From the NCBI GenBank assembly GCA_902771725.1, contig CACXXT010000016.1, forward strand, positions 1 to 53,661: 53,661 bases of DNA. Direction: 5' to 3'. This document shows, in pieces, positions 48,567 through 53,661 of the stretch. Under the pieces are notes generated by a model. It did not search any database and was not told the origin of the DNA. It was given only the letters and a program-made list of their open reading frames with translations. The DNA is from an uncultured Bacteroidales bacterium (GTDB taxonomy: Bacteria > Bacteroidota > Bacteroidia > Bacteroidales > Bacteroidaceae). The translations under genes and the position numbers were made by a program. Positions within the stretch are counted from its first letter, which is position 1. Every line of letters begins with the position of its first letter.

Positions 48567-49796
48567 ATGGCAGGTCTGTACGTTCACATCCCTTTTTGCA
48601 AGTCGCGCTGCATCTATTGCGACTTCTACTCCACCACTCGCTGGGCGGAGATGGAGGCGTACGTCCGTGCCTTGTGTCATGAAATCCGCGAGCGCCGCTC
48701 CGAACTCCCTGCTGACGACCGTGGCCGCGTGTGCGTGCGCACTATATATATAGGTGGCGGCACTCCCTCGCTGCTCTCGTCCTCGCAGCTGGCCAGCATC
48801 CTGCGCACCATCCGCGAGCACTACGCCGTGGAGCCTGATGCGGAGGTGACCGTGGAGATGAATCCGGAGGATTGGCCCCTCTCTAACTCCCCCCGTGGGG
48901 AGGAGGACTCCATTACCTCTGAAGACAAAAATGAAAACATGGGCTTGGCGGCTCTCCCCCCAACGGGGGGAGCGGGAAGAGGGGCTAACAGGGTCAGTTT
49001 GGGCATCCAGACGTTCGACGACGGCCTGCTGCGTCTGCTGCGCCGCCGCCATAGTGCCGGGCGGGCGGTGGAGGCCGTGCGGAGCCTGCAGCAGGCAGGC
49101 ATAGGCAATATCAGCATCGACCTCATCTACGGCCTTCCCGGTCAGACGCTGGAGCTTTGGGAGCACGACCTCGATGTGGCCTTCTCGCTGGGAGTGCAGC
49201 ACCTCTCGGCCTATGCGCTGAGCTACGAGTGCGGCACGGCGCTCTGGCAGATGCGCGCGCGGGGCGAGGTTCGGGAGGTGGCGGACGAAGTGGAGGTGGA
49301 GATGTACCGGCGCTTGTGCGTGCGTGCTCGCGAGGCGGGCTTCGAGCACTACGAGATTTCGAACTTCGCCCTCCCCGGCTACCACTCGCGCCACAACAGC
49401 AGCTACTGGACCTTTGCGCCCTACCTGGGTTTCGGCCCCGGAGCCCACAGCTTCGACGGCCAGCGCACACGCCGCTCCAACCGCCCCTCGCTCGACGGCT
49501 ACCTCCTTGCGGAGCGCGATGCTGCCGGCGGGACGTTCCGGGTGCCGCACGATGTGGAGGTGCTCTCGGACGATGAGCTCTACGACGAGACGGTCATGTG
49601 CGGACTGCGCACGCGCAGGGGCGTAGACCTCTGCGAAATCCGCGACCGCTTCGGGGTGGAACGCATGGAGTATCTCCGGGCGATGGCCGCCCCGCATATC
49701 GTGGCCGGCCGCCTGGCCGTGACCGGCAACCGCCTGCACCTGCAGGAGTCAGCTCTGATGATTTCGGACGATGTTATGAGCGATTTGATGGCTTGA
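48567..49796 (+). CDS. hemW: HemW family heme chaperone / radical SAM protein with repeat insertion
   Basis: The 409-residue protein begins LYVHIPFCKSRCIYCDFYS, with radical SAM cysteines at 11, 15 and 18. It continues through IYIGGGTPSLLS, YEISNFAL and the GPGAHS motif, as in HemW (formerly called HemN-like). HemW binds heme and is thought to deliver it to partners. Residues about 103-140 (after VEMNPEDW) are an odd Gly/Pro/Asn-rich insert where the family normally has a short helix before NRVSLGIQTF. This insert is encoded by a palindromic repeat. The ATG at 48567 is chosen because the motif-bearing N terminus begins there. Confidence 0.9.
   Translation: MAGLYVHIPFCKSRCIYCDFYSTTRWAEMEAYVRALCHEIRERRSELPADDRGRVCVRTIYIGGGTPSLLSSSQLASILRTIREHYAVEPDAEVTVEMNPEDWPLSNSPRGEEDSITSEDKNENMGLAALPPTGGAGRGANRVSLGIQTFDDGLLRLLRRRHSAGRAVEAVRSLQQAGIGNISIDLIYGLPGQTLELWEHDLDVAFSLGVQHLSAYALSYECGTALWQMRARGEVREVADEVEVEMYRRLCVRAREAGFEHYEISNFALPGYHSRHNSSYWTFAPYLGFGPGAHSFDGQRTRRSNRPSLDGYLLAERDAAGGTFRVPHDVEVLSDDELYDETVMCGLRTRRGVDLCEIRDRFGVERMEYLRAMAAPHIVAGRLAVTGNRLHLQESALMISDDVMSDLMA
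48875..48986. repeat. Palindromic repeat element inserted in hemW
   Basis: The left arm (GCCCCTCTCTAACTCCCCCC, from 48875) and the right arm (ending GGGAAGAGGGGC at 48985) are imperfect inverted complements over about 38 bp each. Both include CCCCCCGT/ACGGGGGG cores, around an AT-richer centre. It keeps the hemW frame open. The C-rich units resemble those at 12650-12755 and 53440-53520. Confidence 0.8.
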
Positions 49797-49818
49797 AGGC
49801 TGATTTTTAGCTTTTTTC

Positions 49819-49850
49819 TTTGGCTGTTCCGAAATTTCGCACTAACTTTG
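49819..49850 (+). promoter_or_regulatory. Promoter of the thioredoxin-like secreted protein gene
   Basis: TTTG at 49819-49822 and TAACTTTG at 49843-49850 with a 20-nt gap. It lies 43 nt before the ATG. Confidence 0.85.
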
Positions 49851-49893
49851 CGGCCGCAAATGAAGATTATCTTATTTTCTAAATAATCAGCTT

Positions 49894-52800
49894 ATGACAA
49901 AAAGACTACACCTCCTTCTGGGACTGCTGCTGCTGACGCTCTCCGCCAGCGCCCAGCTCCTGCACCTGAGCGGCGACCGCGTGCTGCCCGCTCTGCCCGA
50001 ATCCCAGCGCTCCGCCCTGGCCCGCTACGAGCAGCTGCCGCGCTTCGGCCAGCAGCCCCGCTTTGCGCCACGTCGCGCCATCAGCGTTGACCCCGACCGC
50101 CAGACGTGGTGGGGCTACTACCCCGACGACCTGATCTCTACCATCGGTCTTGGCAGCCAGGGCAAAGACACCTACTGGGCTGCCATCGGTATTCCTGCCA
50201 GCGAATCCATCGCGCAGGGCAAGACCATCAAGGCCGCCCGCTTCATCCTCGACGGCACTCCCGGCATGAAGAACTTCCACTTCTGGATTGCCGACCACCT
50301 GCCCCAGAGCCTGGCAGATGTGGCGCTGGACATCCCCGTGAAGACCGAAGACCTCGTGAACCAGGGATTCACCGAAGTGGAACTCCCCAGCCCCTACGCC
50401 GTGCCCGCCGGCAAGACCCTCTACGTGGGCTATACCTTCGAGATTGCCGAGCTCGTGGACGGCGCTTCCCACCCCGTCATCTTCCGCTACAACGGAGCCA
50501 ACATCGAGGAGTCGCTGTGGCTGAAGGTCCCTTCCCTGGGCGGCGACGAGTGGATAGATGATTTCATCTCCTACGGCCCCCTGGCCTTGCAGGTGCTCCT
50601 TGACGGCGAGTTTCCCCACAACGCTGTCGATGTCTCCAAGACCTTCCTCGACATCTTCGCCCTCGCCGGAGGCACCGCCGAAGCCAGCCTCACCCTCACC
50701 AGCCGCGGCCTGGGCGAGATTAAGAGTATCGACTATGTCGTGGGCGACGCCAACGCCGACGGCGCCGAGCAGCACCTCGACATCAAGCCCTTTGCAGGAC
50801 TGAATGCCCAGAGCCAGGTGCGCATCCCCATGACGGCCGATGCCGCCCCCGGCCGCACGCCCCGCTACGTCACCATCACTAAGGTCAACGGCGTGGACAA
50901 CGCCATCGAGAACGCCACCTCCGACGGCTACTTCGTCACCCTCTCCCAAGCTGTGCCCCGCCGCACCATCGTCGAGGAGTTCACCGGCACCTGGTGCGGA
51001 TGGTGCCCCCGAGGAATCGTGGGCATGCAGCAGGTCAACGAGCGCTTCCCCGGCAAGGCCATCACCATCGTGGTCCACAACAACGACCCGATGACCCCCA
51101 GCAACTATGGCGTTTCGGGCGACAGCTACCCCTCGGCCTGCGTGGATCGTGGCGTCATCGCCGACCCCTATTATGGCATTACCGGCGACAAGCCCGCCGG
51201 CATCTGTGACCTCGTGGCCGAGCTCAACGCCATCCTCCCCGAGGCCAGCGTGGAGCTCCAGCAGCCCGTGCTCTCCAAGAACGGAGTCATCAACTTCAAG
51301 ACCGACGTCACCTTCTACTACGACAACGCCAAGGCGCCCTACGCCATAGGCTATGTCCTCCTGGCCGACGGCCTCACCGGCACCGGCCGCGACTGGGCCC
51401 AGCACAACAGCTATTCCGGCCTCACCAAGGACTACGGCGACGACGCCCTGCTGAAGCCCTGGGTGGAAGGCGACGCCTACGTCACCGGGCTGACCTTCGA
51501 CCACGTCGCCGTTGCCGCCAAGGGAATGGACGGCATCTCCGGCACCCTCCCAGCTCCCATCGAGAACGGCGTCCCGCGCACCCTCAGTTCCTCCTTCACC
51601 ATCAAAGAAAACACCATACTCCAGTCCTTCCAGGGGCTGCGCGTGGTGGCCGTGCTCTTCAACACGAACAGCGGCTATATCGTGAATGCCGACGTCATGC
51701 CCGTGGAGATTGCAGACGACTTCTCGCAGAACCGCATGCAGGTCAAGGGCTACGAACAGACCAGCGTCATCAAGGGCGAGGAGGGCAAGGTCAGCGTGCC
51801 CGTGGCCAACTTCGGACTCAACGGCGTACGGAGCATCGACTACCTCGTGCGCGAAGGCCTCACCGACAGCGACACCCTGCACCTCGAACTCCCGCACCCC
51901 ATCACCTCCTACGGCGTCTATGAGAACGTGGAATTCCCCCTGCCCGCACGCGACAAGTCAGGACTCTCCACCGTCATCATCGTCACCACCAAGGTGAACG
52001 GCGCCGAGAACGAAGGCACCACCGGCAAGACCGCCTCCGGCCAGCTCCTCACCGTGGCCAAGGCCTGCAAGCGCCGCACCGTCATCGAGGAATTCACCGG
52101 CACCTGGTGCATGTGGTGCCCCCGCGGAATGGCTGCTCTCAAGCGCCTCAACGCCGAGTACTCCGACGACGTCGTCGTCATGGCCATACACGGCGGGCGC
52201 GACACCGAACCCATGCAGGTAGCCACCTTCAGCAACCTGCTCAAGAGCGTCAGCGGATTCCCCTCTGCAAACATCAACCGCTACCTCTCCTGCGACCCGT
52301 TGTACGGAACCGGGGAGGATGAATGGGGCATCATCGACGACATCCGCCGCGAGAACAGCCAGGCCGTGGAGGCCAGCGTGGAACTCCATCAGCCCACGCT
52401 CGACAAGAGCACCGGCGTCATCAACTTCACCACCGACGTCACCTTCCAGATCAACCGCAAGTCCGCACCCTACCTCCTCAGCTACGTCCTCGTGGCCGAC
52501 GGACTCACCGGCACCTCCGACGACTGGAAGCAGGTCAACGCCTACGCCGCCTACTACGCCGGCTCCTACACCGACGACCCCTACATGAACGAGATCTGCA
52601 ACGTCTGGGGAACCTACGCCGACGTGACCTTCGACCACGTGGCCATCGCAGGACTGGGCATCGACAACGGCGTCACCGGAAGCCTCAAGAACGTCGTCGA
52701 GGAAGGACAGACACAGAGCCACTCCGGCAAGTTCACCATCAAGTCCAACAAACTCGCACAGAAGGCCACCCGCATGCGCGTCATCGCCATGCTCTACGAC

Positions 52801-52986
52801 AAGACCCGCAAGTGCTTCATCAATGCCGACGAGAAGGAAGTAGTGGAATCCACCGCCGTGCAGGACGCCCTGGATCCTGCCGCCGCCGCCGCTCCCGCTG
52901 CCGTCTACAACCTCGCCGGCCAGCGCCTCGCCGCTCCCCGCCCCGGCGTGAACATAATCGGCGGCCGCAAGGTGCTCGTGAAGTAA
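49894..52986 (+). CDS. Secreted protein with two thioredoxin-like (Omp28-related) domains and T9SS-type tail
   Basis: The 1030-residue product has a signal peptide ending SASAQ and an N-terminal beta-rich region. It has two homologous halves, each with an EEFTGTWCxWCPRG motif: C368-G-W-C371 and C739-M-W-C742. Each CxxC domain is followed by a similar beta module (ASVELxQP, LVADGLTGT, FDHVAVA). The C terminus ends AVYNLAGQRLAAPRPGVNIIGGRKVLVK-like, a T9SS type A sorting tail. A disulphide reductase or oxidase role on the cell surface is inferred; the Omp28 relatives have no assigned substrate here. Confidence 0.8.
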   Translation: MTKRLHLLLGLLLLTLSASAQLLHLSGDRVLPALPESQRSALARYEQLPRFGQQPRFAPRRAISVDPDRQTWWGYYPDDLISTIGLGSQGKDTYWAAIGIPASESIAQGKTIKAARFILDGTPGMKNFHFWIADHLPQSLADVALDIPVKTEDLVNQGFTEVELPSPYAVPAGKTLYVGYTFEIAELVDGASHPVIFRYNGANIEESLWLKVPSLGGDEWIDDFISYGPLALQVLLDGEFPHNAVDVSKTFLDIFALAGGTAEASLTLTSRGLGEIKSIDYVVGDANADGAEQHLDIKPFAGLNAQSQVRIPMTADAAPGRTPRYVTITKVNGVDNAIENATSDGYFVTLSQAVPRRTIVEEFTGTWCGWCPRGIVGMQQVNERFPGKAITIVVHNNDPMTPSNYGVSGDSYPSACVDRGVIADPYYGITGDKPAGICDLVAELNAILPEASVELQQPVLSKNGVINFKTDVTFYYDNAKAPYAIGYVLLADGLTGTGRDWAQHNSYSGLTKDYGDDALLKPWVEGDAYVTGLTFDHVAVAAKGMDGISGTLPAPIENGVPRTLSSSFTIKENTILQSFQGLRVVAVLFNTNSGYIVNADVMPVEIADDFSQNRMQVKGYEQTSVIKGEEGKVSVPVANFGLNGVRSIDYLVREGLTDSDTLHLELPHPITSYGVYENVEFPLPARDKSGLSTVIIVTTKVNGAENEGTTGKTASGQLLTVAKACKRRTVIEEFTGTWCMWCPRGMAALKRLNAEYSDDVVVMAIHGGRDTEPMQVATFSNLLKSVSGFPSANINRYLSCDPLYGTGEDEWGIIDDIRRENSQAVEASVELHQPTLDKSTGVINFTTDVTFQINRKSAPYLLSYVLVADGLTGTSDDWKQVNAYAAYYAGSYTDDPYMNEICNVWGTYADVTFDHVAIAGLGIDNGVTGSLKNVVEEGQTQSHSGKFTIKSNKLAQKATRMRVIAMLYDKTRKCFINADEKEVVESTAVQDALDPAAAAAPAAVYNLAGQRLAAPRPGVNIIGGRKVLVK

Positions 52987-53006
52987 TCCCGCAGTAACAA
53001 AAATAA

Positions 53007-53066
53007 AGAATCCCGCGAGAGCAGCGGCGGCATTCCCTGTGCCCCTGCGTCCCGCGGGATTCTTTT
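53007..53066. terminator. Bidirectional terminator between the thioredoxin-like gene and smalltalk gene
   Basis: An 11-bp perfect stem, AGAATCCCGCG at 53007-53017 and CGCGGGATTCT at 53053-53063, encloses a 35-nt loop and is followed by TTTT on the + strand. Read on the minus strand it is followed by TTATTTTTG. It can serve both convergent genes. Confidence 0.75.
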
Positions 53067-53069
53067 GTG

Positions 53070-53172
53070 TTCAGCTTGTACAGCCCCGGTATTTCAGCTT
53101 GCAGCCCGATTTCAGCTTGCAGCCCGATTTCAGCTTGTACAGCCCGAATATCAGCTTTTGCAGCCCGATATC
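53070..53172. repeat. Array of TTTCAGCTTG(TA)CAGCCCGA repeats
   Basis: Five imperfect copies of an 18-21-bp unit with core CAGCTTG-CAGCCCGA run from 53070 to 53169, followed by a partial ATCAGCC. Variation is confined to a TA or TT insertion in the middle and the last bases. It lies just 3' of the smalltalk stop codon. Confidence 0.85.
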
Positions 53173-53175
53173 AGC

Positions 53176-53277
53176 CTACATCACGAACGGGCCGTGGCCC
53201 ATGCAGCTGGTGGTCGTCAGCGAGGTCAGTAGTGCGGTGAGGATTGTGATCACGATGTCCACCACCTTCTCCTTCAT
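53176..53277 (-). CDS. Smalltalk-type 33-residue peptide
   Basis: The 33-residue product starts MKEKVVDIVITILTALLTSL and then reads TTTSCMGHGPFVM, matching the smalltalk family of Bacteroidales: a short basic start, one hydrophobic helix and a TSCMG motif near the C terminus. The Cys could be a lipidation site, which is inference. In other genomes this family is found, as I recall, beside HU-like and amidase genes in element-like loci; here an HU-like 3' end lies 245 bp upstream. A heptamer-repeat leader precedes the ATG. Confidence 0.75.
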   Translation of the reverse strand: MKEKVVDIVITILTALLTSLTTTSCMGHGPFVM

Positions 53278-53280
53278 GAT

Positions 53281-53362
53281 TTTAGTTTAGAGTTTAGAGT
53301 TTAGAGTTTAGAGTAGTTTTTAAGTTTAGAGTTTAGAGTTTAGAGTTTAGAGTTTGGAGTTT
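53281..53362 (-). repeat. Heptamer-repeat leader upstream of the smalltalk gene
   Basis: It has the same CTCTAAA array (minus strand) as upstream of the GH30 gene, with the same TAAAAACTA spacer. It ends ACTCTAAACTAAAATC before the ATG. The 35 bp nearest the start and the adjoining block are identical to 45887-45950. Confidence 0.9.
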
Positions 53363-53455
53363 AACGAAGGCTGCGCGCAAGCCCGTTTCATCCCGCAGGC
53401 TCACCCCCTGGCTCCTGTCCGCACCCCCCGTTCACCCCGCAGGCCCCCTCCCCTC

Positions 53456-53538
53456 CCTTGGGAGGGGGTGGGGGTGGGCTTTAGGGCTCGTCGTTGCCTT
53501 GGGAGGGGGCGGGGGTGGGCTTTTACGGCTCGTCGTTG
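53456..53538. repeat. 41/42-bp tandem duplication overlapping the HU-like gene end
   Basis: Two copies, 53456-53496 and 53497-53538, of a unit CCTTGGGAGGGGG...GGCTCGTCGTTG differ at four or five positions. The second copy includes the stop codon and last codons of the minus-strand gene; the first has lost the stop. Confidence 0.85.
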
Positions 53539-53661
53539 CCTTCGCCTTCCTCCGGCTCGGGAGTCCAGTCGGCGGTGGTCTGTCCGTCCTTCTGCGCCTC
53601 GAGGGCTGCGGCCTGGGCGGCGCGGGTGGTGGTCTGCTCGAACTGAGCCTCGTCGCGGAGT
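53523..53661 (-). CDS. 3' end of a probable HU-like DNA-binding protein gene
   Basis: Only the last 45 codons are in the window. The residues visible are LRDEAQFEQTTTRAAQAAAL, then a hydrophilic tail ending in PEPEEGEGNDEP. Such long acidic, Pro/Glu-rich tails are common on the larger Bacteroidales HU-family proteins, and the smalltalk neighbour supports that. The core HU fold lies outside the window, so the identification rests on tail style and context. Confidence 0.5.
   Translation of the reverse strand, partial: LRDEAQFEQTTTRAAQAAALEAQKDGQTTADWTPEPEEGEGNDEP

Noticed and set aside
53070..53172. CRISPR-like array at the right edge
   Set aside because: The units are contiguous 18-21-bp repeats with no unique spacers.

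Overview
The window reads as a chromosomal segment of a Bacteroidales bacterium, most likely a Prevotella-like member of Prevotellaceae. Four things support this. Promoters have the Bacteroidetes form (TTTG, about 20 nt, TAnnTTTG) and starts lack Shine-Dalgarno sequences. A type IX secretion pair (porU, porV) is present, together with two proteins carrying T9SS-like C-terminal tails. Bacteroidales-restricted families occur (DUF4827, DUF6078, BT4734-type VapE proteins, a smalltalk peptide). An EF-G2-type elongation factor paralogue is also present. No species is claimed.

Layout. 1-13.9 kb (+) is GC-rich core: clpP (5' cut by the window edge), clpX, recQ, guaB, then an envelope run of two or three PpiC/SurA-type chaperones, an OstA/LptA-like protein, a small membrane protein and mutL, followed by trpS. 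14.07-17.21 kb is a compact cassette bounded by imperfect inverted repeats. It holds a promoter, 12-bp tandem repeats, a DUF6078 gene, a 22-bp-periodic array of palindromes, and a BT4734-VapE primase/helicase-like gene, with no integrase or transposase. 17.5-29.1 kb (-) is visibly more AT-rich, accessory-like DNA. It contains a PD-(D/E)XK nuclease paired with a DUF2779 protein, a small-gene cluster (LRR protein, membrane peptide, coiled-coil peptide, YqiA-like esterase), and a five-gene envelope cluster with two paralogous periplasmic proteins.

29.6-34.1 kb (-) holds a membrane-anchored regulator-like protein, tRNA-Val(UAC), and the ribosomal operon rplM-rpsI-rpsB-tsf. A tRNA-like structured leader lies in front of rplM. 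34.4-43.4 kb (+) carries a WbpM/CapD-type sugar-nucleotide dehydratase, a DUF4827 lipoprotein, an FAH-fold hydrolase overlapping porU, then porV and ispF. 43.5-48.3 kb (-) carries a secreted GH30 glycosidase and an EF-G paralogue whose catalytic G3 histidine is replaced by serine. 48.6-53.0 kb (+) carries hemW with an in-frame palindromic repeat insertion and a large secreted protein with two CxxC thioredoxin-like domains. The right edge (-) holds a 33-residue smalltalk-type peptide and the 3' end of what is probably an HU-like DNA-binding protein gene.

Functionally, much of the core concerns envelope biogenesis. SurA-like chaperones and the OstA protein would serve outer-membrane assembly. 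PorU and PorV would process and attach T9SS cargo such as the GH30 enzyme and the thioredoxin-like protein encoded nearby. The strongest candidates for something undescribed are the inverted-repeat-bounded primase cassette, a heptamer-repeat leader shared by unrelated genes, the nuclease/DUF2779 pair, the paralogous envelope cluster with a structured upstream region, and the repeat insertion inside hemW.
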